Shown: one piece after another, positions 8,283 to 16,963 of the stretch | How the letters are laid out: every line of letters begins with the position of its first letter | Numbering within the stretch: the stretch's first letter is position 1 | Source: a virus | DNA: 64,000 nucleotides | Direction: 5' to 3' (one strand) | IMG/VR virus record: IMGVR_UViG_3300042402_003469 | Location: 1-64,000 of that record | Position numbers and translations under genes: made by a program | Notes under the pieces: generated by a model | Told to the model about the DNA's origin: nothing | Seen by the model: only the letters and a program-made list of their open reading frames with translations | The model's database searches: none

Positions 8283-10334
8283 ATGGCAATAGGAGTTAGA
8301 ATAACAAGTAATAATTTATCGGGACAAACCGCAAATGTTACGTTCCAACCAATGACAGGTGGAACACCAATTGACTTGGGTATTAGGACAATACCTTTCA
8401 ATTATTATAGTGAATTACCTTATGGTGATTACACTATATCATCAACTACATACGATTATGTTTATACTTTAACAGTTTCACAACCTTATGGACAAAACCA
8501 AAATTATATGCAATTAGGTAACGTTTCAGGGGAAACGACCGTAAGTTTAGGGTTCTTAAACTTTAACGACTTTACCGCTGAAGTTATAGATTTAGGTGTT
8601 GATATGGAATATTGGAGTGTTTATAACTGGTATCCATTATCTGAAAGTGGTTGTTTATTAGATTTTCGTAATGATGGTTATACTGAACGTTTAGCATTGT
8701 TTATAGATGTTAATGGGAATGTTGTTGAACAATTCAGTGCAACAACCTTTGACTCTAATTCTGGGGCGTTAGATGGTAGAATTGTATATTTCCGAGACCC
8801 TGACGGTGGTTTATTCTATTGGTTTAATGGTCAGTCGGTTTATCAATACACATTTGACCCAAATTATGAGACTTTAGACATTCAATGGGATTGGGACTCA
8901 ACTTGTCAAGATGGTTCATTCTTTTTCATAATTAATAATAGTGACAATGACACGTCATATTCATATAAAGTTAACAATAATGGTTCTACCGAATTAATTA
9001 ATAGTTGGGATAATACTGTTGAAAGACGATATTATGGTACGTATTATTCATCAAATTATTTTCACGAAATATCTGAATTAATAAGTGGTGATACTCTTAT
9101 TAGTCTAAAAATTTATGACACGTCACTTAATGAGAAAGCTGATTTATCAATAGCGTCAAACACATACAACTCTTGGGACTTACAATGGTATGGTAACAAA
9201 TCATTTAATATTATGATGTGGAATAGTACTGACGGTGACATTGATTATTTAATTCACAATTATAATGGTGTTACTGATTACGTTTCAACAACAACACACG
9301 TAAGAGGGGTTAATTACACTCAAAGAACAATTAATTCTGACGGAAATTTTTACCCTGATGAAGTACCTGTTGGTGGTATTTTTATTTTCTTATATAATGG
9401 TACGGGAGCTTATTACGCTGGAGGTGGATATGAGGTTAGTTACTTAGATGTCATTTATAAATTAGAAAATCAAACTGAATTAACGACGTATGTTTTCCAA
9501 GATAGTGGTTCAAATGACAAAACTTTTGATATGAATTCTTGGGGTAATAAGACTTATTATACAATATGTTCGACAGGAGACACTAATTCGGCGGTTTTCT
9601 CAATAACTGAAAATGGTGTTAACATTACATCAACAAATGTTAGTTATAATGATATAAACGGGTCAAGTCGTGATTGGTTTGGAGATTATTTTAACTACAG
9701 TTATGTGACCGACGGTACTTCATACGCTAACAATAAGTTATTCTTAAATGGTGAATTAGTTGATTCATTAGGATTTCCAATACCTAACTGGTATAATACT
9801 ACGACAAGTTATGAAACGTTTTATACGACTAATTACGAGGTCGGGTATTATGTTAATAATCAAGTAACGGGGTATACACAAACAGAAGTATATCAAAATG
9901 TAAATACGTCATCAGATTATTACACTCAAGAATACTATTATGAGAACTCAAATATTCTTTTGTATAATACTCAAAATTCAACCGCTAGAGTTTTAACTAA
10001 AGATTCATTAAGTAATCAATTTAGTTTACCTGAAGATTCGGGTGAAAGAGAATTAGTAATTGGTAAAGATAAATTCTTATACGTTTTTCTTACAAATTCC
10101 GATAACTTAAGAATCAATTTATATAATTTTAACGGAGCACTATTAAATAGTACTATTGTTGAAGATGATTATTGGAGTGACATTTACGGAGTTAAAGATA
10201 GATATGTTGTAAAAAATAGTATTGATGGTCAATACCTATTAACTATGATTTCTGATGATGAAATAAAACAAATTACAATAGATAATGAATATACCAGTTG
10301 GGATATGATAAACGATTACATATGGTGGGACTAA
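8283..10334 (+). CDS. Beta-rich fibre-associated protein (beta-propeller-like)
   Basis: This 683-residue protein is dominated by Tyr, Asn, Ser, Thr and Asp and has very few Lys/Arg, as in exposed virion beta proteins. Recurrent blade-like motifs occur, such as NSWDLQWYGNKSFNIMMW, MNSWGNKTYYTICSTG and SSRDWFGDYFNYSYVTDG. A beta-propeller or other repeated beta-sheet fold is therefore likely. The N-terminal 95 residues (MAIGVRITSNNLSGQTANVT) look like a small Ig-like attachment domain. It lies between two fibre genes, one base before the ubiquitin-like gene, so it is probably a fibre or fibre-bound receptor-binding component. No enzyme motif was seen. Confidence 0.65.
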   Translation: MAIGVRITSNNLSGQTANVTFQPMTGGTPIDLGIRTIPFNYYSELPYGDYTISSTTYDYVYTLTVSQPYGQNQNYMQLGNVSGETTVSLGFLNFNDFTAEVIDLGVDMEYWSVYNWYPLSESGCLLDFRNDGYTERLALFIDVNGNVVEQFSATTFDSNSGALDGRIVYFRDPDGGLFYWFNGQSVYQYTFDPNYETLDIQWDWDSTCQDGSFFFIINNSDNDTSYSYKVNNNGSTELINSWDNTVERRYYGTYYSSNYFHEISELISGDTLISLKIYDTSLNEKADLSIASNTYNSWDLQWYGNKSFNIMMWNSTDGDIDYLIHNYNGVTDYVSTTTHVRGVNYTQRTINSDGNFYPDEVPVGGIFIFLYNGTGAYYAGGGYEVSYLDVIYKLENQTELTTYVFQDSGSNDKTFDMNSWGNKTYYTICSTGDTNSAVFSITENGVNITSTNVSYNDINGSSRDWFGDYFNYSYVTDGTSYANNKLFLNGELVDSLGFPIPNWYNTTTSYETFYTTNYEVGYYVNNQVTGYTQTEVYQNVNTSSDYYTQEYYYENSNILLYNTQNSTARVLTKDSLSNQFSLPEDSGERELVIGKDKFLYVFLTNSDNLRINLYNFNGALLNSTIVEDDYWSDIYGVKDRYVVKNSIDGQYLLTMISDDEIKQITIDNEYTSWDMINDYIWWD

Positions 10335-10335
10335 T

Positions 10336-10593
10336 ATGAGATATCAAACACAAATAACAGTAAAACTAAAAGGTCAAGGTAATTTACAAAATTACGTTAC
10401 CTCACTTAATTTAAACGACAACATTACAGTTGCCGATTTTAAATCAGAAATTAAAAAAACAACTAAATTCTTAGACCTTTACACAATCGAAAAAGAGATT
10501 GTTTATTTAGGTAGTAACGAATTAAAAGATGATAATATTGTACCTAATAATAAATCAGGTTTACAATATTATATGGAATTAAATAAAAAATAA
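10336..10593 (+). CDS. Ubiquitin-like beta-grasp small protein
   Basis: The 85-residue product can be laid over ubiquitin along its whole length. ITVKLKG matches strand 1 and LNDNITVADFKSEIKK matches strand 2 and the helix (ubiquitin TIENVKAKIQDK). EIVYLGSNELKDDN matches RLIFAGKQLEDGR, and SGLQYYMEL matches the last strand. It ends NKK with no diglycine, so it is not obviously a conjugated modifier. It sits one base after the beta-rich protein and one base before the collagen-like fibre. That placement suggests a fibre chaperone, adaptor or small structural subunit. The resemblance is my reading of a fold-level pattern and has not been tested by a profile search. Confidence 0.6.
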   Translation: MRYQTQITVKLKGQGNLQNYVTSLNLNDNITVADFKSEIKKTTKFLDLYTIEKEIVYLGSNELKDDNIVPNNKSGLQYYMELNKK

Positions 10594-10594
10594 A

Positions 10595-12400
10595 ATGGCG
10601 AATTTACCAATATCATTATTACCGAAAGCAACCACAGGATATTCAGATTCTTTGATGGTTATCGTAAACTATAATACCGTTGCCTCAGGACAAACTGAGT
10701 CAATACCTTTTTCTGCGGTAACTAGAAGTGGTGAAAACGGAACCTCGGGAACGAGTGGCTCTTCAGGTATTAATGGTACTCCAGGTTCTAACGGAACTTC
10801 GGGTAGTTCTGGACAGTCAGGAACATCAGGTACTGATGGTACAAGCGGAACTTCAGGTATTGACGGTACAAGTGGTACTTCAGGGACTAGTGGTTCATCA
10901 GGAGTTAACGGGGTATCAAGTGGACAAGTTTTATTTTTCAATACACAAAATACTCAATCACCTTATTTTGAAATTTCCCCTGTTGCTGATAATCTTTCGG
11001 AAACAGGTGTAACAGTAAGTGTTTCAGCACAAACTGAAGGGGTTATTGCGGAATATCAAACACCTGTGTCCTACCCTGGTATTAATATATTACCTCCAGG
11101 TGTGTGGACTTTTAACTTACACGCATACAAAGAAAACCCAAGTGCGATTTTTGATATATTTTGTAGGGTATATAAAAGAGATAGTGGTGGTACTGAAACT
11201 TTATTATTTAGTACTGACCCTGTACCAGTAACAACATATGCCCCTAATGTTGCAATGTATGTTACCGACGTATATCAGTCAGGTAGTACTTTAGATATTA
11301 CCGATAGATTAGTTGTTAAAGTGATAGGTAAGAACAATAAACTATTTGACCAAGTATATTCTTTGACATTTGTTAGTGAGGGTACGAACCATTATTCATT
11401 TGGGACGACTACTTTATATTATTTAGGAGGTACTTCAGGTAGTAGTGGTACTTCAGGAAGTTCAGGTACAAGTAATGGGTCTTCAGGAACAAGTGGTAGT
11501 TCAGGGGAATCAGGAACTTCAGGTTCTTCAGGTACAAGTAATGGTTCTTCAGGAACTAGTGGTAGTTCAGGTGAATCAGGAACAAGTGGGTCATCAGGTA
11601 TAAATGGTACTCCAGGTTCTAATGGAACTTCAGGTACAAGTGGTAGTTCAGGTGAATCAGGAACTTCAGGTATTGATGGTACATCAGGTACAAGTGGTAG
11701 TTCAGGTGAATCAGGAACTTCAGGTATTGATGGTACATCAGGTACTAGTGGTAGCTCAGGAGAATCAGGAACTTCAGGTACAAGTGGTTCATCAGGTACT
11801 AGTGGTAGCTCAGGAGAATCAGGAACTTCAGGTATAAATGGTACTCCAGGTTCTAATGGAACTTCAGGTACAAGTGGTTCATCAGGTATAAATGGTACAT
11901 CAGGAACAAGTGGTAGTTCGGGAACATCTCCATCAGTACCTGAAAGATATTATGGTGCGTTTTATGATAATGGTATACAACCATTATTAGCCGCAAACAC
12001 CCCCCAAGTGATGAGTGCTAACACCACAACATATTCTAATGGTGTAATTATAAGTGGAGGAACTAGATTTGTTGTTGAAAATTCAGGTATTTACAATCTA
12101 CAATTTTCTGCACAATTAAATAAAACTTCGTCAGGGACAGATGAAGTTGCAATATGGTTTAGAAAAAACGGTAATGATATTGTTAATTCAAATACCGAAA
12201 TGCAAGTACCAAAACAAGGTTCTTCAGGCAAATTAGTTGCTGCTTGGAATATTATTGAACAACTAAATGCCAATGAATATTTGGAAATTGTTTGGGCATC
12301 TGCAGATACCACATACGAAATATTATATCAACCATCACAAGTAACACCTTATGCAAAACCAGAAACACCGTCCATAATTGTAACGGTAACTCAAGTTTAG
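10595..12400 (+). CDS. Collagen-like tail fibre with C1q/TNF-like C-terminal domain
   Basis: The 601-residue fibre begins with MANLPISLLPKATTGYSDSL, a likely attachment segment. A first run of Gly-X-Y triplets (GTS, GSS, GIN, GTP; about 46-108) follows. Then come a beta domain (about 110-280), a long second triplet run (about 281-447) and a jelly-roll-like C-terminal domain (about 450-601) of the C1q/TNF kind. In that domain RFVVENSGIYNLQFSAQLNK is typical. The protein should form a trimeric rod with a globular tip, as in BclA-type collagen-like filaments. X and Y positions are mostly Ser and Thr, not Pro, giving many possible O-glycosylation sites. Two glycosyltransferase genes follow the terminator. 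It ends in TAG. Confidence 0.88.
   Translation: MANLPISLLPKATTGYSDSLMVIVNYNTVASGQTESIPFSAVTRSGENGTSGTSGSSGINGTPGSNGTSGSSGQSGTSGTDGTSGTSGIDGTSGTSGTSGSSGVNGVSSGQVLFFNTQNTQSPYFEISPVADNLSETGVTVSVSAQTEGVIAEYQTPVSYPGINILPPGVWTFNLHAYKENPSAIFDIFCRVYKRDSGGTETLLFSTDPVPVTTYAPNVAMYVTDVYQSGSTLDITDRLVVKVIGKNNKLFDQVYSLTFVSEGTNHYSFGTTTLYYLGGTSGSSGTSGSSGTSNGSSGTSGSSGESGTSGSSGTSNGSSGTSGSSGESGTSGSSGINGTPGSNGTSGTSGSSGESGTSGIDGTSGTSGSSGESGTSGIDGTSGTSGSSGESGTSGTSGSSGTSGSSGESGTSGINGTPGSNGTSGTSGSSGINGTSGTSGSSGTSPSVPERYYGAFYDNGIQPLLAANTPQVMSANTTTYSNGVIISGGTRFVVENSGIYNLQFSAQLNKTSSGTDEVAIWFRKNGNDIVNSNTEMQVPKQGSSGKLVAAWNIIEQLNANEYLEIVWASADTTYEILYQPSQVTPYAKPETPSIIVTVTQV
11427..11934 (+). repeat. Collagen-like coding repeat array
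   Basis: Nested direct repeats encode GTSGSSG, GESGTSG and GIDGTSG units. Blocks of roughly 54 bases recur almost unchanged, for example around 11645-11698 and 11699-11752. The array could expand or contract by slippage or recombination. A shorter related array lies at 10738-10917. Confidence 0.9.
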
Positions 12401-12430
12401 ACTTATTCAACAAATTAAATAACAATTAAA

Positions 12431-12459
12431 ATCCTCCAAGTATCTTGGAGGATTTTTTA
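12431..12459 (+). terminator. Rho-independent terminator after the fibre operon
   Basis: A perfect 10-base-pair stem (ATCCTCCAAG / CTTGGAGGAT) with a TAT loop is followed by TTTTTAT. Confidence 0.93.
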
Positions 12460-12464
12460 TTTAT
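12458..12464 (+). promoter_or_regulatory. TATTTAT box overlapping the terminator tail
   Basis: The box begins in the T-tract of the preceding terminator and ends 43 bases before the GT60-like gene. It could restart transcription for the glycosyltransferase pair. Confidence 0.45.
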
Positions 12465-12507
12465 ATTACTTCTTTGTTTCTTATATTTTAGTATCTAAAA
12501 TAATAGT

Positions 12508-13758
12508 ATGAAGATTTTTATTCAAATAGCGTCCTACAGAGACCCACAGTTAATACCAACAATCAAAGATGCCATCGATAAAGCTAAGAACCCAAAAAAT
12601 TTAGTTTTTTCAATTGCAAGACAATTTCATCCTGAAGATAAGTTTGACGATTTATCTGAGTATGAGAATGATGATAGATTTAGAATTTTAAACATTCCAT
12701 TTGAAGAATCGAAGGGTGTTTGTTGGGCTAGACACTTGACACAACAGTTATATCAAGAAGAAGAATATACGATGCAAATCGATTCTCATATGAGATTTGA
12801 AAAGAATTGGGATAAAACTTTAATTGATATGATTAAAGGTTTACAAAAGAAAGGTTATAAGAAACCATTATTAACAGGTTACGTTTCTTCATTTGACCCT
12901 GAAAACGACCCTAATGGTCGAGTTACGGTTCCGTGGAGAATGTCTTTTGACCGATTCATACCTGAAGGTGCGGTTTTCTTTCTACCTGAGACAATTCCTG
13001 GATGGCAAGATTTAACAGAACCAATACCATCAAGATTCTATTCTGCTCACTTTGCGTTTACGGTTGGACAATTTTCAAAAGAAGTTCAACACGACCCAGA
13101 ATTTTACTTCCACGGAGAAGAAATTTCAATTGCCGCAAGAGCGTATACCCACGGTTATGATTTATTTCATCCACATAAAGTTGTTGTTTGGCACGAATAT
13201 ACTCGTAAGGGTAGAACAAAACAATGGGATGATGATAAGACTTGGGGTGAAAAGAATTCAAGAGCTCACGCTAAGAATAGACGATTATTTAGTATGGATG
13301 GTGAAGTATTCGACCCTGAAGAGTTCGGTATTTTTGGTTTTGGTACTGAAAGAACTCTTAGAGATTATGAAAAATACTCAGGACTTCTTTTTAGTAAAAG
13401 GTCCGTACAACAGTATACGTTAGATAAAAAGTACCCACCAAATCCTAATCCTTACGAAAACGATGAGGATTGGATGAATAGTTTTTCATCGGTATTTAAA
13501 CACTGTATTGACGTTTCATTTAGTCAAGTACCTGAAAATGATTATGAATTTTGGGCGGTTATTTTTGAGAGAGACGGGGGACAAGAGTTGTTTAGAAAAG
13601 ACGCGGATAAAAATGAGATATCGAGACTTATGTCAGATAAGGATGGGTATTGTAAAATTTGGAGGGAATTCCAAACTTCCGAAAAACCGTCAAAATGGGT
13701 CGTTTGGCCGTATTCAACATCTAAAGGATGGTGTGATAAATTAGAAGGAAAATTATAA
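12508..13758 (+). CDS. GT60-type GlcNAc transferase-like glycosyltransferase
   Basis: The first 300 of 416 residues match the polypeptide alpha-GlcNAc transferase family (GT60, the Skp1 GnT family; PF11397). Features are FIQIASYRDPQL at the N-terminus, GVCWARHLTQQLY, and the metal-binding MQIDSHMRF (D92-S-H94). FYFHGEEISIAARAYTHGYD and VVVWHEYTRKG follow. Characterised family members add GlcNAc to hydroxyl groups on protein, so protein modification is plausible here. About 100 C-terminal residues (from about 315) form an extra domain I do not recognise. It directly follows the Ser/Thr-rich collagen-like fibre and precedes a second glycosyltransferase by three bases. Donor and acceptor are inferred, not shown. 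Confidence 0.85.
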   Translation: MKIFIQIASYRDPQLIPTIKDAIDKAKNPKNLVFSIARQFHPEDKFDDLSEYENDDRFRILNIPFEESKGVCWARHLTQQLYQEEEYTMQIDSHMRFEKNWDKTLIDMIKGLQKKGYKKPLLTGYVSSFDPENDPNGRVTVPWRMSFDRFIPEGAVFFLPETIPGWQDLTEPIPSRFYSAHFAFTVGQFSKEVQHDPEFYFHGEEISIAARAYTHGYDLFHPHKVVVWHEYTRKGRTKQWDDDKTWGEKNSRAHAKNRRLFSMDGEVFDPEEFGIFGFGTERTLRDYEKYSGLLFSKRSVQQYTLDKKYPPNPNPYENDEDWMNSFSSVFKHCIDVSFSQVPENDYEFWAVIFERDGGQELFRKDADKNEISRLMSDKDGYCKIWREFQTSEKPSKWVVWPYSTSKGWCDKLEGKL

Positions 13759-13761
13759 AAT

Positions 13762-16434
13762 ATGTTAATACCTCATTATACTCCGTCGAGTGTTAAAAAC
13801 AGTAATAAAGACATTATTAGTGCGGGAATTTCAGAGAATAATGTTAAAATACTAAAATTAACTAAACACTATAAGAATCCCGTTTTTTACCCTAGAAAGT
13901 TTGAAAAATGGTCCGACACATTTGAAGTGACTCAAATGGATGATGTTATTCAAATCAGGAGGACTGATAACCCAAATTTAGGATGGGGGGAATCGTTATT
14001 AATTGACGTTGAGTATGATTTATTAGACACATCTAAGGAACTGTCCTCACAAAAGATACCTAGAGTTATCTATCAAACATTCAAAACCAATGAAGTGCCT
14101 AAAGGGATGTATGAATCTATTAATAGTTGGAAGACTTTAAATCCTGAATACGAACATTATTTTTACTCCGATAATGAATGTGAAAATTTTATTGAAAAAT
14201 TTTTTGGGATTAAAGTGTTAAACGCTTATTTAGACTTAGTTCCAGGTGCGTTTAAAGCCGACCTATTTAGATGTTGTGTTTTATATGAAAAAGGTGGTGT
14301 GTATGTTGATTCTGATATGATATGTTTGAAAAGTTTAGGAGAATACATTGAACCTAACGATTCGTTTATTGTTGGGAGAGATGACCCGATGTCTAAAAGT
14401 TTTTTATATAACGCCTTTATGGCTTCAGAACCTAAAAACCCTATTTTTAAAAAAATGATTGACGCCATTGTTGAAAATGTGTCTAATCGTAAAGATATAT
14501 ATTATTTGGATATATGTGGTCCAGGTCTTTTAGGAAAAACTGTAAACAAAGTTTACGGACTTAATGAAAATAATGAGTATGAATTAGGGTTACAAGATTT
14601 CAATGGGGTTAATGTAAAAATATTAAAACATAATTGGGAAACTAAAACAATTAAATTAGGGGATGTTGATTTGGTATATACCGAATACCCTGATAAAAAT
14701 AGAGAAATGACAGAATTAAAAATTCCAACATACTATTCTTTATACACAAATAAAACCGTTTATCGAGAAATACCCAGAAATATTTACTACCCAACCTACG
14801 ACCATTTAAGTCTAAATCAATATATGGTTGACTCGTTTAAAAATAAAAATAAAAGATGGAATTTACAACATTACACTAATAATGATTTTTTAAAGTTTTT
14901 TGAAGAATATAATGAAGAATTAAAAACGTTAATAGGTGTAGATACTTTATCGTATTTTTTAACATTACATAATGGAGGAGAAAAGTCCGATTTTTGGAGA
15001 TATTGTATAATTTATTTATTTGGTGGGGTTTATACCGACTCCGACACTTATTGTAATGTACCTCTAGACCTGTGGACTATTAATCACGATTTAATTTTAG
15101 GTATTGAAGCTAATTTACCTCTTGAGGTTGCTGAAACTTTTGGGATGGACAAAATCGGATATAATCATAATGGTTATGTAGTGTCAGTATGTAATTGGAC
15201 TTTCGCGGCAAAACCTAAACATAACTTCTTTAAGAAATTAATTTTAGACATTTGTAATAACCCAATTAACGGTGATATTATAAACAATACAGGACCTGGT
15301 AGATTTACAAAACACGCAATAGACTATTTTTCAGGACAAGACCTATCCATATTAAACACGAATAATATATATCAGGATAAATCGGTATTGTTTAATATTA
15401 ATAGATTTGGTTCTAATCAGTCACATTCTAATTCGTTTAAAAACTATTCAAACCCGTTTGATTGTAATGACGATGTTTATGTTGTCCATATGTTTGATGG
15501 TACTTGGAGGTCTAAAAGTAATAAATCAATAAAAACTAATAAATCAAATCTTGGTATTTCTCATAATTTAACATTACTAAAAACAAACTCAGGATATAAA
15601 GGTGTCGGTAGATTAGATAAAGATACGTCAAGAACTCATTTTATGAAAGTTATTGGTGATTGTCGGTCATTATTAGAAATTAATTATGATTTTGATTTTA
15701 ATATTATTTCCGAATCCGAAAAACATATTACAGGTTTTGACAATATTGCGAAATTTGAGGATTACCGATGGTTCACATTTAAGACTAAAAACTATCTTTG
15801 CGTTTCCTACATTGACGAGGACTTCAACACTAAAGTTTCTATTTTAAATGAGGACTATAAATTTTTGGGGGACGTTAAAATTGATGAATATAACCGAGTT
15901 TCATTTGTCGGTCCTGAAAAAATATGGGAGAAAAACTGGTTGTTTTTTGAAAAAGACGGTGAACTATACTTCATTTATTCGACTACCCCAAGATACGTGG
16001 TGTATAAATGCGTTAATTTTGAAACTTTAGAATTTGAAAAAAGTATCAACATTGAATGGCCGTTAAACGAGAATGTTCCTGATAATGAAGTTTATTTCAC
16101 ATCATATGTCGGGGGCCCAATTAAAATTGCCACAGGGGGGTCGTCAAACCCAATTTATATAGAAAGTCGAGGGGTTTACTTATATTTTATTCATACCAAA
16201 TTTTATAGTGAAAAAAAATATAACCATTATGCGGTAATTTTGGATAAAAATATGTTACCAATTAAGTTTTGTACTAGACCAATAATTCACAAACTAATTC
16301 CTTACGACCTATTATTTGTCTCTTCTGTCATTGAGGTTGAGGACTACTTAGTGTTTTCGGGGGGTATTTCGGATAATACTAACTTTGTATGGGAATTATC
16401 TAAAGAACATATTTTTAAAATTATTGGGATATAA
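13762..16434 (+). CDS. Fusion of two GT32-like glycosyltransferases and a GH130-like beta-propeller
   Basis: This 890-residue protein contains three carbohydrate-active modules. Module 1 (about 98-330) has IPRVIYQTFKTNEVP, KADLFRCCVLYEKGGVYVDS and a DSD metal motif (183-185), typical of Och1/GT32-type DXD sugar transferases. Module 2 (about 345-590) repeats the plan: IPRNIYYPTY, KSDFWRYCIIYLFGGVYTDS and DSD (426-428). Module 3 (about 613-890) resembles five-bladed GH130 propellers, with FEDYRWF (EDxR at 666-669), EKNWLFFEKDGELYFIYS and a late LVFSGGISDNTN. GH130 enzymes phosphorolyse or hydrolyse mannosides. About 95 N-terminal residues are unassigned. It is probably co-transcribed with the GT60-like gene. 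The set could build a glycan on virion proteins, with the propeller trimming or binding it. Confidence 0.83.
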   Translation: MLIPHYTPSSVKNSNKDIISAGISENNVKILKLTKHYKNPVFYPRKFEKWSDTFEVTQMDDVIQIRRTDNPNLGWGESLLIDVEYDLLDTSKELSSQKIPRVIYQTFKTNEVPKGMYESINSWKTLNPEYEHYFYSDNECENFIEKFFGIKVLNAYLDLVPGAFKADLFRCCVLYEKGGVYVDSDMICLKSLGEYIEPNDSFIVGRDDPMSKSFLYNAFMASEPKNPIFKKMIDAIVENVSNRKDIYYLDICGPGLLGKTVNKVYGLNENNEYELGLQDFNGVNVKILKHNWETKTIKLGDVDLVYTEYPDKNREMTELKIPTYYSLYTNKTVYREIPRNIYYPTYDHLSLNQYMVDSFKNKNKRWNLQHYTNNDFLKFFEEYNEELKTLIGVDTLSYFLTLHNGGEKSDFWRYCIIYLFGGVYTDSDTYCNVPLDLWTINHDLILGIEANLPLEVAETFGMDKIGYNHNGYVVSVCNWTFAAKPKHNFFKKLILDICNNPINGDIINNTGPGRFTKHAIDYFSGQDLSILNTNNIYQDKSVLFNINRFGSNQSHSNSFKNYSNPFDCNDDVYVVHMFDGTWRSKSNKSIKTNKSNLGISHNLTLLKTNSGYKGVGRLDKDTSRTHFMKVIGDCRSLLEINYDFDFNIISESEKHITGFDNIAKFEDYRWFTFKTKNYLCVSYIDEDFNTKVSILNEDYKFLGDVKIDEYNRVSFVGPEKIWEKNWLFFEKDGELYFIYSTTPRYVVYKCVNFETLEFEKSINIEWPLNENVPDNEVYFTSYVGGPIKIATGGSSNPIYIESRGVYLYFIHTKFYSEKKYNHYAVILDKNMLPIKFCTRPIIHKLIPYDLLFVSSVIEVEDYLVFSGGISDNTNFVWELSKEHIFKIIGI

Positions 16435-16466
16435 TCAAGAGATGGATTTTATTTCCAATATTTTAA

Positions 16467-16473
16467 TATTTAT
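16467..16473 (+). promoter_or_regulatory. TATTTAT promoter-like box
   Basis: It shares the 12-mer TATTTATAAATA with the box at 8261 and has the same 15-base distance to the ATG (16489). Confidence 0.6.
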
Positions 16474-16488
16474 AAATAAAAAACCTTA

Positions 16489-16869
16489 ATGGAATTTTAT
16501 ATCAAAAAAAACGCAACATTACCTGTACTTAAAATGCAAGTCGTTAAAGACGGTAGAAGTGATTATCAAAACTTTATGGATTTGATAGAATCTTCTTCTA
16601 TTATTTTTAGTATGGTCGATATTGAAACAGGTATTCCTAAAATAGTCTCTAAACGAGCGGGGTTTGTGTCAAAAACATTCATAGACCCTAACACTCCTAC
16701 TGAATATTATATTTATTACACTTTCACAAAAAAAGATACAAATAAAGTTGGTCGTTATGAAGGTCAATTTATGTTGAAAAATGAACAAGGAGACCTAATA
16801 GTTCCAATTAGGGAACAATTATTTATAACAGTCCAAGATAGTTTTATTTCCGACACCGCTTGTTGTTAA
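16489..16869 (+). CDS. Small virion protein, BppU-like Ig domain
   Basis: The 126-residue product looks like the N-terminal Ig-like domain of BppU-type baseplate/fibre proteins. It has LKMQVVKDGRSDYQNF and SSIIFSMVDIETGIPKIVSK, then GRYEGQFMLKNEQGDLIVP and a closing strand QLFITVQD. It ends in Cys-Cys. It probably anchors or decorates a fibre or baseplate. It has its own TATTTAT box and stands alone between the glycosyltransferases and the polymerase. The fold assignment rests on pattern similarity and is moderate. Confidence 0.6.
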   Translation: MEFYIKKNATLPVLKMQVVKDGRSDYQNFMDLIESSSIIFSMVDIETGIPKIVSKRAGFVSKTFIDPNTPTEYYIYYTFTKKDTNKVGRYEGQFMLKNEQGDLIVPIREQLFITVQDSFISDTACC

Positions 16870-16898
16870 TTGACTTCGGATTTTTAAATTTCTATATT
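16870..16898 (+). promoter_or_regulatory. Sigma70-like early promoter of the DNA polymerase gene
   Basis: TTGACT (16870-16875), a 17-base spacer and TATATT (16893-16898) lie 65 bases before the start codon. The -10 box overlaps a TATTTAT. The pair also roughly fits the Bacteroidota pattern TTG...TAnnTTTG. Confidence 0.65.
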
Positions 16899-16963
16899 TA
16901 TGTTTGTAAGGTAAACGTCGAATTTTTCGGCAGCTAATGAACCACACGTAAAAGATAGAAAAA

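Noticed and set aside
10669-10941. Minus-strand frame of 90 residues rich in Pro, Val and Glu
   Set aside because: Antisense shadow of the collagen-like triplet repeats in the fibre gene.
11427-11934. CRISPR-like regular repeats
   Set aside because: The repeats have no unique spacers and stay in frame as Gly-X-Y codons; this is a protein repeat.
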